Shown: positions 24,381 to 35,552 of the stretch, piece by piece
Position numbering within the stretch: position 1 is the stretch's first letter
How the letters are laid out: the number at the start of each line of letters is the position of its first letter
Assembly (NCBI GenBank): GCA_025677815.1
Contig: JAIXMP010000002.1
Span: 1,488,001-1,552,000, forward strand
Reading direction: 5' to 3'
Length of the DNA stretch: 64,000 nucleotides
Source of the DNA: Phascolomyces articulosus
Lineage: Eukaryota; Mucoromycota; Mucoromycetes; Mucorales; Lichtheimiaceae
Notes under the pieces: model-generated
The model's database searches: none
What the model was told of the DNA's origin: nothing
Seen by the model: the letters and a program-made list of their open reading frames with translations, nothing else
Translations under genes and position numbers: made by a program

Positions 24381-25118
24381 TCAAAGGATGTTGTTGTTGT
24401 TGCCAATGTCTTCTTTCTCGTTGTGATAAAGGTTGTTGGTTCCTCTTTCTCCTTTCATTAAATCTTGATCCCACTCATCTGTCCAAAACCCGCAATCTTC
24501 ATCTAAATTATTGTAGCAATAAACAACAGCTGTGCTTAAGTCACATGTTCCTTGACTGTCAACTAATGTGCTACCACTGTCGCTATTACTGTTATTGCTA
24601 CTGCTGCCACTGTCTGTTTCGTGTTTTTGAATTAATTATTAATTCACAAAAACCGAATGACGAATATGAGGTGATTACAGCCAATAAAAAAATGTTGGAA
24701 ATGATTAGTATTGATAAGTTTTTAATACAACATAATCAGACTTGTTTCAAATGTTTAATCAATAATTTACTTTGCATGCTCGGTCCAGATGATGTTGTAG
24801 CAGATTCAAAAGAGGATGTTTGTTGTCGCTGCTGTACTTCTTGTTGTTGTTCTTGCCTTCGACGTAATCTTTCCTCACTTCTTCTCACACGACGTGGTAG
24901 TGGCTGTTGTTGTTTTTGTTGTTATAAATCGCGAGGGAAACATAAAATAAATTGATGCATGTAGTAATATTACAGTTAATATAAAAGAACATGAGATTTG
25001 TATCAATTTCTAATTAGCATATATATCTTCTATAAACAATAAGCATAAAATAACACGTATTTCGAAAAATAAAAATAAAAAAAACACCTTGATTGTTATT
25101 GTTATTGGGATTTGATAT
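24381..25118 (-). pseudogene. Decayed second copy of the 28.5-29.3 kb gene
   Basis: This copy is collinear with the gene at 28465-29286 across all three exons, both introns and part of the 5' flank. Exon 3 is still open (from about 24613 to a TGA at 24383..24381) with the shared SGSTLVDSQGT and DLST segments. Exon 2 remains a Gln/Arg-rich open frame ending in a Ser-Gly-Pro-Ser motif. Two lesions point to loss of function: the start codon is ATA (25118..25116) instead of ATG, and the exon 2 acceptor region (near 24930) reads ATTTATAA where the intact copy has ATTAG/TA. A different start or splice pattern could rescue it, but none is evident. Confidence 0.65.
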
Positions 25119-26476
25119 TTTTTTTGAAACAAAAATAAAAGGGTGAAGCGTAATTAGAAAAGAGAAAAAGAGAACGATTATAAGTAGTTCTTTTTGATTA
25201 AAAGGGGTTGATTGGTGAAAATTTTCTTTATCATTCATATGTCATTCAATTTGATAACTTTTGTATGTGTCTCACTTTTTATATGCCGTATCAGTTGTTA
25301 AAAGGAAGAAGGATACAGCGTACCGTTGCTTTTGCAACAACTTTTCTTGGAAAGACAAATCGCAACAGGTGCTTTTAGGTGTTGCATCTTAGCAAACGGA
25401 AAATCACATATATATTGCCCTATAAAAAATTACAGCAATTATATATAACGTCATCTACCACTACACGTTAACAGTGTGTAAGGATCATGTATGTTTTGGG
25501 TAGATAATGCCATTTTTTACTATTGATACTGATATAGCCTGCAGGTAAAATATCTATGTATCCATTTCTTTCAATATAGTGAGCTTTTATATTGCCTATC
25601 GTATCTTCTGGTAGGGAGGCCCTTTATAAAGTACTTCTCGTTCGGTGCCTGCGTTTACCTATGCAAACACAAGGTGGTGCCATCTGAACGTTTCCTCAAT
25701 AACTCTATAATCGATTGTTCTTTTCCCTTTTGTTAATCAATTACAAATTTATTATTGCTTGAGAAATCGTTCAGTTCTTATTGATTGCTGTTGTGATCGT
25801 GGTACTAATTTTGAGAACAAAATCGATCCATATTCTAATATAAAGCCGAATGTTAAGTAGAAAAACAAAATATTTGTTACGTACTCAAGAATGCTTATAA
25901 ACAAGTATATAAGCACAGGCAATAGATAAACAAAAGTAACAAAGGCTTATTCAAGTAAAAGTATTCTTGTTTTACCGGTTACTCTATTCAGGTGTCATTC
26001 AATTGACAATAGCTATAATTGTATATATACATATATCAAATATGAGCATTGGCCCATTCCAACCCCCTATTATTTATTTATTTACTATTCAGGCTGTACA
26101 CATTATCAGAAGATGGTACTCTGACTAACGTTCAATTTGTTTTGTTGTTGGTGTCAGAAAGTTAATAGCTTTTTTATAATATACTAGTACACAGTTTGTA
26201 TTTTTTGTTCACCTAGTTCAACAGATTCAAAACTGGAATGACAATGTTCTTTTTTTTTAAAAAAAAAAATAAAGGAACAGATTCCATAGTAACAATTGGG
26301 AACGATAGTAATACCAAAAAATAATAATTTACTCTGTAAGGCAAATTTGGATGCAGATATTTATGTTGGTGTAGAAATTTTTTTTCAATTTCCGAGTATA
26401 GAAATATCAAAACAAACCCACAATTCGGTAAAAATTCGAAAATGACTAGGATAAATAGCTTTCGGACATCAATTGC
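25119..26476. other. Gene-free stretch
   Basis: 25119-25260 still resembles the 5' flank of the intact paralogue (matching ACGATTATA and TTGATTGG blocks). The rest is AT-rich unassigned DNA with a few less AT-rich patches near 25610-25700. Confidence 0.45.
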
Positions 26477-26722
26477 CTAAACTGACATGAATCTTGGTTC
26501 CTCTGTCAGATTATAAAACTTTAAAAAACGGGGGGTGTTCTTCCGGATGTCCCGAGATGATGGAGGGCATCGCGGGCTAAACTTGGGTGTTTGCTGTCGA
26601 CGGGAAGCCATCGGGGGAGCCTTAATTTGCAGTAGAGGCATCATCAAGTTAAGCCTGGGAGGCATTGTAGAATTACTTTTTTTTTTATCTTCTAGCTTAA
26701 TTAGATCTAGTTCGGTTTCCAT
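26477..26722 (-). CDS. Possible small gene or gene remnant of unknown function
   Basis: An 81-codon ATG-initiated frame (METELDLIKLEDKKK... to a TAG) sits in a patch distinctly richer in G+C than its surroundings. Its composition (charged N-terminus, Pro/Arg-rich middle, FLKFYNLTEE near the end) looks more protein-like than the Phe/Ile/Lys-rich noise frames nearby. No domain is recognised and no splice partner is evident. It could be a lone exon, a remnant or chance. Confidence 0.3.
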   Translation of the reverse strand: METELDLIKLEDKKKSNSTMPPRLNLMMPLLQIKAPPMASRRQQTPKFSPRCPPSSRDIRKNTPRFLKFYNLTEEPRFMSV

Positions 26723-26734
26723 GATGACGTTCAA

Positions 26735-28464
26735 GTAATGTTAGTCAACATGTTGAATACTTACAACCAAATACTATTGCCATGACAATAAACTTGTTTT
26801 TTTAAAAATCTCTTTAAGTTTGTTCATTTATAAATGTTTTTTTTTTATTTTATAATAATAATAATAAACAAAGTTTTTAGTTACAATAATACTTGAAACG
26901 CTTTAGGAGGTCACCACAGGGCCACCTACTCCCATGCAACATCACTCTTGTCTTTTTCTTTTGCATACAATTAAATTGTAAAGTGAAAATCGACTTTCTT
27001 ATCATTTCTACATCAATTAGAGTAATACAAGGGCCTTGCCATCAATCATTTGATCTTTTACGATTCTGAACTTTATTTTCCAATATAATGGTTACGATCG
27101 ACATGTGCTATACCTTTATTTGAATGAACTAGTGTTTTCTCTGTCTTACGACAAAAATAAAGGTATGTGTATGATACAGGTGTTGTATCTTATTTTTATT
27201 ATTATTGTTGTAAAGAATGTCCATCGTTATTGGCAAGTGATTTGTCTAATAGGAGCGTATTACTGTCATCAAAATATAAACGTACAAGCTAACAGTGTTT
27301 TTACGCATTGTTTTAGATTTGAACACCAAACCAAAGATATGTTAAATGGGTCAAATATTTGTGGTAAAACTATATATTCTCTTTATTTTTCTTGACAGTG
27401 GTTATCGGTAGTAATGTAACTTCACTCAAAAAGCAAAATACACTAATACATGTAAAATTTGGAGAAAATCGGCATAAGGAAAAAACTTTAGCATGGATGA
27501 TGAAGAACGAATATAAAATTGGATGAATCGATGAGCAATTTTGATATCTGTGTTATCCTTAGAAAGGTACTATTGAATGCTGTATTATATTAAGGGTTAA
27601 TGGACATGTGTTAGAAAAAAAATGTGTTCCTATGAAGACAGTACATTATTGTGTAATTGGCATTAGTTGTTGTAAACCAACAATTTTTCTTAATATAGGA
27701 TCAAAACCACTGATTTACTACTGAAGAAGACAGGTGTCACATGTACTCTAATGGCAATATAGTTGAAACAATGGTTTGATTTTCTATTAATCCATAACAT
27801 GTAGTTCCATCATAAGCTAAAAAAATCTACACTCTATTAGACACCTTTTTGATAAAGATAACTATAGTTGCCAGCGAGGTTCTCAAATTTAGATTAGTGA
27901 ATTTGGATGACAGGAAGAAAACATTATTAGGTGCTTATGTATTGGATAGCATCTGAATCAAAAAGTAGAAATTGTTTATTATATTGTAGATACAGTAATT
28001 TGTAATAAAGTTCAGTTATAGGGAACATTATTTTGCACTTCTTGCAAAGAAAATCTATTTACTGATGTAGTTTAAATAAAGATCATATATTGATATATTC
28101 CATCAGATATAAAACCTGTTACGTATAATGAAATAAGTACAGTTTTATGGGACATAAAATACCACTGGTGAAAACTATAGGTCATGCAGATATATACTAT
28201 TATAAAACGATGTCATATAACACTCCCGAATATTGGCGAATCAGATCTTTGATATTCTTTAATCGCGCGTAAAGCACAGAAGAAAAATGCTTAGTACCGC
28301 CAAATAATGTATTACGCATTGAAAAATTAAAACAAGGATTATTGAATTAATAATATATAACAATTTCAAATTCTTTAATACTACATTATGACAAGTCCGC
28401 TCCATTTACCAAACAAACCTCATATATATTCTACGTACAATTTTCATAACAAAAAAAAAGTTTA
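26735..28464. other. Gene-free stretch
   Basis: AT-rich, with the frame 27105-27395 on the plus strand unsupported. Some of it may be decayed repeat DNA, but no element is identifiable. Confidence 0.4.
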
Positions 28465-29286
28465 TTATAGGCTTTCATCAACACCTACATGATCTTCACC
28501 TCCACCTTCGCCTTCTTGTTGTTGCTGTTGTTGTTCTTCTCCTACTCCACCTTCCATAAGGTCTTGAAACCACTCTTCTTCAGCTTCATACTCATCGGTC
28601 CACAAACCGCGACCTTCGTCATCTTGATCAATGTTGCGGTAGATGGCAGTGGTGCTTAAGTCGCTTGTTCCTTGACTGTCAACTAATGTGCTACCACTTC
28701 TGCTACTATTGTTATTACTACTGCTGCCACTGTCTATTTCGTGTTTTTGAATCAATTATTAGTTCATAAAAATATATAATGATGAATATAGGATGATTAC
28801 AGCCAATAAAAAGTTGTTGGAAATGATTAGTATTGATAAGTTTTTAATACAACGTATGTAACCGGAGAAATAAGTACTTGTTTCAAATGTTTATTAAAAA
28901 TTATAATTACTTTGCGTGCTTGGGCCAGATGATGCTGTTGCAGAAGATGGTGATCCTTGTTGCTGTTGGCTTTGTTGTTGTCTTTCTTCAGCCAGAATCT
29001 GTCGAGTTTCTCGACGACGGCGGGTGCGACTCTCCCTCCACCTTTCTGTCCTTGTTGAAGTTGATTGTTGTTGTTGTTGCTGTTGCTGTTGTTCTACTAA
29101 TTTCATGAAGGAAAAAGATAAAATAAATCGATGTAGTAATATTATGGTTAATATAAAAGAACATATGATTTGTATCAATTTCTAATTAGCACATATATCT
29201 TCTATAAACAGTAAACGTATAATAATGCGTATTTTGAAAAAGCTAATAAAACTGAAATTACCTTGATCGTTATTAGGATCTGACAT
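28465..29286 (-). CDS. Unknown small acidic/Gln-rich protein, intact member of a tandem family
   Basis: Three exons, 29286..29262, 29096..28911 and 28733..28465, encode 159 residues with phases kept (donors GTAATT in both, acceptors ATTAG and AATAG). The protein starts MSDPNNDQVEQQQQ, with a poly-Gln run and then an Arg-rich segment (RWRESRTRRRRETRQIL). A Ser/Asn-rich stretch carries SGSTLVDSQGTSDLS. It ends with an acidic, aromatic segment GLWTDEYEAEEEWFQDLMEG and a Glu/Gly/Gln tail. I do not recognise the family. The Trp-Thr-Asp-Glu motif is the part best kept in the decayed copies, so it may be the functional core. There is no signal peptide or membrane segment. Two degenerate copies lie 3.3-5 kb away in the same orientation. 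Confidence 0.6.
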
Positions 29287-29603
29287 TTTTTACAAAGAAA
29301 ATGAAAAGGTATAGTATAAAATGAAAAAAAGACGATTATACGTTCCTGTCAACGGAAAAGTTTTGATTGGCACAAAATTTTTTTATTACCCACTTTGTTA
29401 ATGCATCATTGAGCTTGAGCACATTGAGATGTCCCTTATTTGTATACTGGGATGTAGGCATTTTTTCTCTAAAGAAAGAAAGGTGGATATATATAATTCC
29501 ATTCCGTTTCTTAAGTATTGGATTAAAGCGCATTGAACAATAAAAATAATCAATCAAATGATAGTAGTGGTGTGTTACTTTTATTATTTATTTTTCTCTG
29601 TGG

Positions 29604-29635
<32 letters not shown>

Positions 29636-32600
29636 GTCAAGAGTGTAGTGAAATAACAAAAAATCAAATGCTGCAACTAGAATTAATTAAAGTGGGACTG
29701 ATTTGGCTAAGGAATAGATGAAGATTGTATGGTAGTATAATATTTGATACTGATAAACTTCTGTTATTTGTAAGTGAAATATCTTTCCAACAATAATAGT
29801 TTACCATAAAACCCATTATCATGTCAGGGTTTTATATATCTACGTATTATCATGCTCTTCTAGAGTATTATATAGAGATGATGTACATCCACACTGAATT
29901 GTATGCCCTTTCTACTTATTTTTCATCTCACTTCACGATTGATGCTGCTATCAAAAACTCATACATTTTAGTTCGTTATATATTCATAAGTAACTCAGAT
30001 AATCCCAGTACCTGCTGATTTAGTTCGATCATTCATATTGCATACGAATTCTATGTCATCGCCGTAGTACAACATTTTTTTTTATGCAACTCTCCTACCA
30101 TATACTTTGATTCCTTTCACATTAGGGCAATATAAATGGCATTGATGCTCATCAATCAATTGCTATATATTAGGATTCTATACTAAGGAAAATTTCAGAA
30201 TAATAAATATAACCTTTTTTGAAGTTTGTACATATAGATACAACCTATTTGGTGGGGTGATTTAGTATAGCACATCTTCTCTATGGTTTCTTTTCGGTAT
30301 TTGTAATACTGGTTGTATAGCTTTTATTTTCCTTGTTTGGTTTGTAACAACATATTATGATATACATTAATGACAAGTAATGTATTGGTAGAAAAAACGG
30401 TTGGGTCTAATTTCATTATTTTGATATTACGAGGGATAGTTATTACTCTCTATCTACAGCCACGTAATCCATCACTCTCATAAAATTATATACTGATGTT
30501 CGCAGATGTACAATTATTATGGTCTTCGATATTATGGTCTGTCAGACTGTCGCAATTGAAGGAAGTGCTATCAAATTATCTGCATGATATGTGCAGCAGT
30601 TGTATAGTTGTCATTTTGATATATTAACTGCTTGAGATCAAAGTTAATAAATAGTATATAAAAGATGGACAAAGGATTATTATTTATTTATTAACAAAGC
30701 AGTAATCAAGCTATTTCTTTTTCATTCTAAATTGACATAATGTATGTAACTAAAAATCATTGTTATTATTATACTCGATCTTTGGTATATAATAATATAC
30801 TATCTATTAGTATTTGAAAAAAAAAGAACCAAATAAATATAATACCTACTATACTTGTACAAATATCAATTGAGTTTATATCTTACTACTTAAAGCTGTA
30901 TAAAGAACCTCTGTGACAAGAGAAGAACGAAGGAAATTTATACAAAGATTAATGAATGCATACTTGATTTGAAACGTTGACTTCAACACTTGCTATTAGA
31001 ATAAATATATGGTGTCAGTAAAAAACGCAAAAATACATTTTTTTTAATTTCACTCTTTTGAATTATAGAAATTTTCCTTCTATCTTTTTACTAAAATATT
31101 CCAGACGATCATTATCTGCCACAATAGTACACTATATGTTAATAGTATTATTTTTCAATACATGATTGATAGCTTAAGTATATACTATTATATTTAAAGT
31201 GGCATATTTGCCAAAATCGTATGGGAAACGAAAAGGCACCACAAATAAATATAAAGTATATTTTCGTCAATTAAGTTAAACGCGAATCAATTTGGCTCTT
31301 GTCGTTATTCATCATGGTGAAGCTGCACATAACATTGACGTTTTAAATTTTTTCATAAGGAAATCTTTTTTAACAAAAGTAGTATGCATGGTGTAAAATA
31401 GCCAATTTAAAAAAATTAAACCACGTCCTAGTTTTGCGACATCAGATGAACTCCCATAAAATTATTGTCTACTTTAATATTGACGAACAACAAAAAAAAA
31501 AATGATACTTACGAGTAACAAATATATGATTTAGCTATTGGTGCTGTTTTCATGAAGTTTGGAATATTAAGGAATTATCTAATCATATGAAAGAAAGTAT
31601 TCGTTTAATTCTTGATCATTGTTACCCATACCTCAAATAATATATATATATATATATATAAACGTCAAGAAGGAATTCTCTTCTAATAATCTAATCATTA
31701 AAGAAATTGTAATAACTATATATATACTTATTTGAAGCTTTTATTTTTTGTATATTATTATTATATTTGGAAGGGGAGAGATTACCTGTTATTTCTTGAC
31801 TTCAGGAGGCTTCTGGACCAAAGACCTATGCAAGTCTTTAATAGAGATCTTTATATAAACTAAGTTTATTTTTTCCTTGAAGGGTTCCTCCTGCATTATT
31901 GTTGGGTATTGACTTTAATACGAAAAATCAGAAAGCTTCAAGAAAGAATAATCGTTTCTTTTTCCTTTTATTTGCTTCCTCCGAAACAGAATCACTCTTC
32001 TGCAACAGATGTATCTGAGGTATCCATTGTTCTGGTTCAATATTTGAAATTGTTTGCATATTATCGGCATGGATCTATCCTTGACAGGATCTGATGATAT
32101 GCCTTTATAGCAAATTATTATGTTTAATATCATGCAGGGTTGCATTTATTCTTCAAATATACTCTCTTCATATATATTATACTACAAATTATAAGAAAAG
32201 ACTTGAACATGAGATTAGCGACAGCGCGCCGCTGCTGCTATACGTACCTTAATGTTGCCTGTAAAGAATTCTTGAGTAGTAATCTAACTTCTATTTTGTT
32301 GGAGTCATAGATAACTAATGTGGTATAAAAGAACAGAATGCCTTCTAGTAATAATACTTGAATGAATTTAAATGATATACTAAATGTTCGATCTAACTCA
32401 TGAGTCTCAACGTTGCTGCGTACAGTATTATCCATTTCTTTTTGCTACTGAATGTGGTATATTTACTACCTAAATATCATGATAGTCACTAACAACAATT
32501 TTTTTTGTTATTTTCTTTCGAAGTTTATAATTTTCCTTTCGTCCGAAGAAAAGAAAAAAAAAGTTTAGTTTCATTTGTGATGGTAGTAATGGTAATAATA

Positions 32601-33522
32601 GCCCTAAATAATGCCCCAATTATTGCCAAGATGACCACGTAAATATAGAGTATACTAAATTTCCAGGGATCAAAAAAAAATGGTAACACTATTTACTATA
32701 ATATAAAAATGAACAGGCTACTACTCTCTAAGTAGAAAAGGGTTATTACTTAAAAGACCCTTGTGAATGAATGATACGATTTATATGTACTTACGTAAAG
32801 CTTGAACTTTTTCTCATCCTCACACAACAAATTGATAAAATGTATCACAGACTTGTCATTTTACCCACACACGGAAGGAACGGAGCAAAATTCTACAAAT
32901 TTTCCGACCTTTTTTCTCACTTGTCTTTTCATGATTTTATAAATGATGTCAAAAAGAAATGGAAGATCTGCGTCCAACATGAGACTTTTTTATTATTATT
33001 ATGATTATTTTTATTTTTCGATATTTAGTTGAAATATGCATTAAAAGAGAATAACGATGGTGATGATTATTATGCATATTGGCGTAATTGGTTAACGGAA
33101 GATACTTTTCTAACGCCGAAAGTAGTTAAAGTAATAATGATAATTGTTGCCAAAAGGTATAAACTGTTTGGTAATCATTCATAGAAACTATTATTTTACA
33201 AAAAGTGACATGACACTCACTATATATACTGGTTACAAAGTGAAACAATGATATATATATTTGTATATATGTAAATGCCCCGGTTTATAATAGGATGGTG
33301 TGTGTTTCGTTCATAACAATAATAATAAATAATGGTTATAAAAACAGGGTTTTTCTCTAGGTGTTGTTGACAAGTTGGTTTGCGTGGTATTGAAATCATA
33401 AAATAATGCTTCTTTCCTTTTATGAACTTGCATAGAGTCATATGCCCTTAAACTCTCTTTTGTTAATATATGCATCAAACCCTATGGGTGGGAAAACAAA
33501 AAATAAAGGAGAAACGAAATTC
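29287..33522. other. Gene-poor 4.2-kb stretch
   Basis: AT-rich DNA between the small unknown gene and the FucP-like transporter. It contains a 29-bp poly(A) run (29604-29632) and a (TA)n tract (31641-31661). Reading frames are short, Phe/Ile/Tyr/Asn-rich and contradictory between strands. No RNA gene is recognised. Confidence 0.4.
29604..29632 (+). repeat. Poly(A) tract, 29 bp
   Basis: An uninterrupted run of A between GTGG and CTCG. It is the longest homopolymer in the window. It could mark the tail of a lost retroposed sequence or be simple slippage. Confidence 0.7.
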
Positions 33523-33531
33523 ATATATAAA
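33523..33531 (+). promoter_or_regulatory. TATA box of the FucP-like transporter gene
   Basis: ATATATAAAG lies about 155 bp upstream of the ATG at 33689. A nearly identical TATATAAAG stands about 130 bp upstream of the lactate permease ATG (around 39070). Confidence 0.45.
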
Positions 33532-33688
33532 GAGCCTGGTTGATCCATGACTTTGAAAAAAAAAAAATAGAGAAAAAGAACCTCTTCTTCTTGCTATACT
33601 ACATTTACTTCTGTCTCTTTTTTTATTCTTACTATTTTTTATAATAATCATATAATAATAATCATATAATAACAAACACAATACAACC

Positions 33689-35552
33689 ATGGGTACTTGG
33701 GATCGGATGTTAGCAAAGATCGTTCCTCCAAAAACAGTAGAAGATGAACAACAAACCGAAAGTTACTTTATTCCTGGTGCCTTAGTTACTGTTCTGTTCT
33801 TCCTTTGGGGTTTCAGTTACGGTTTGTTAGATACTTTAAATAAACACTTCCAAGATGTATTAGGCATTAGTACGTATTCTTCTACTATATTATAATGAAA
33901 TCAATGACAAATCAATCCATATAAAAAAATGAAGAACAAAAGATCATGTTACTTATTTTCTATAAAAAATTTCACTAGCTACAACCGAGACAACGTATAT
34001 GCAAGTTGCTTACTTTGGTGCTTATTTTGTCATTAGTCCTATGTAAGGAAATTTTTGTTGTTTTCTTTCCCCACACACAATAATCATCATCATATTTTTT
34101 TTATGACATGAAGAATGCGCGCACTAAAGAAAATTCATATGCAACACAACCATTTTATTTTTGTAATACCTTATAGTGCTGGTCTAATCCTTAAGAGAAT
34201 TGGATACAAGAAAACAATTATTTTGGGCTTATTATTATATGTACTTGGTGCATTATGTTTTTATCCTGCAGCTACAAACGAAGTGTATGGTGGTTTTGTT
34301 GGTGCTTTGTTTACTATTGCTTCGGGTCTGGCTATGCTTGAAAACTGTAAGTGAATAGAAAATAGATTCAAAATATTCCCTCGACTTTTTACTTATACTT
34401 CTTTATATATCATATATAATAGGCGCCAATACATATATTGCCATTATTGGTTCTAGACGCTGGGCGCCACTTCGTATTAATATTTCTCAAGGTTTCAACG
34501 GTATTGGTACAACTATCTCGCCTATTATTGCATCTTATGCATTCTTTGGTGGTGATGAATCAGCCACGGGCAATTTAGAATCTGTCAAATGGACCTATGT
34601 CGGTGTTGGTTGTGGTATATATAATTTACTCTATTTCCCCCCCTCCTAGTGCCCTTAAAAGACTCTGTTATTCATTCCATATATCTTTATAAATTTGATA
34701 TTTAGGTGTGTTTTGTATTGCTATTATTTTCTGTTTTGCTCGCATTCCTGAATTTGATGAAGAAGCTCAGATGAAAGCAGAAGCAGAAGCCATGGGGGAG
34801 GTGGTTCGTCGTGCCTCCATGAAATCACCTCATTTATGGTTAGGTGCTTTCACACAATTTATTTATACTGGTAATCAAGTAGCTATTGCTTCCATGTTCA
34901 TTTATTATGGAACCATTGTTGGTGAATACTCGAACTCTTTTAGTTCCCAATTGTTGGCTTTGGGTCAAATGTGTTTCACTATAGGACGATTTATCGGTGC
35001 TTTGTTGATGCGCTGGTTCCCTGCCGAAAAGCTTCTTGCATTTTACTCTGTTGGTGCCATCATTGCTACCATTTGTGCTATTGCAGTTAATACACGTGAG
35101 GCTACCTATACTTTAATGGTTATTTTGTTTTTCGAAAGTATAATGTTCCCTACCAACTTCGCTCTTGGTACCAGAGATTTGGGTCGTAATTATAAATACG
35201 GTGCACCTATCAGTAAGTGATAAGCATTCATATATCCAGAGGAAAAAGAATAGTTTCTGAGTATATAATATTAACTTTTATTTTTATTTTTTTAGTGATT
35301 ATGGGCGTTGCTGGTGGTGCTTTGTTCCCAACCCTTATGGCCCTTACCAAGGATCATCGCAATATTCACCTTGCATTCATTATTCCTCTTGCTGGATTTG
35401 TGATTGAATTCTTATATGCTGTCTTCGGATCAAAATGGGTTATTTATGTAAAGGAAGATCAAGAACAAGATAAGGAAGCCAATTCTGATGAACTGGATAA
35501 GGAACCTTCGGATAATAAGAATAGCATCACTTATCCCGAACAAGCCAAATAA
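33689..35552 (+). CDS. FucP/FHS-type major facilitator, probable sugar:H+ symporter
   Basis: Six exons, 33689..33869, 33979..34042, 34177..34346, 34423..34614, 34706..35212 and 35296..35552, encode 456 residues with all phases kept. About twelve membrane segments are visible. Family-typical features are ALVTVLFFLWGFSYGLLDTL in TM1 (the F.WG...G..D.LN pattern of FHS symporters), FGAYFVISPIAGLILKRIGY, GSRRWAPLRINISQGFNGIG, and a long cytoplasmic loop before the second half. FHS members carry L-fucose, galactose, glucose or related sugars with protons; the substrate cannot be fixed from sequence. The C-terminus is a hydrophilic Asp/Glu/Lys/Asn tail. ATG at 33689 follows a CA-rich leader and no upstream in-frame start is seen. 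Confidence 0.85.

Noticed and set aside
27105..27395. 96-codon plus-strand frame
   Set aside because: Aromatic/Ile-rich with scattered Cys, no motif and no splice context; likely noise.
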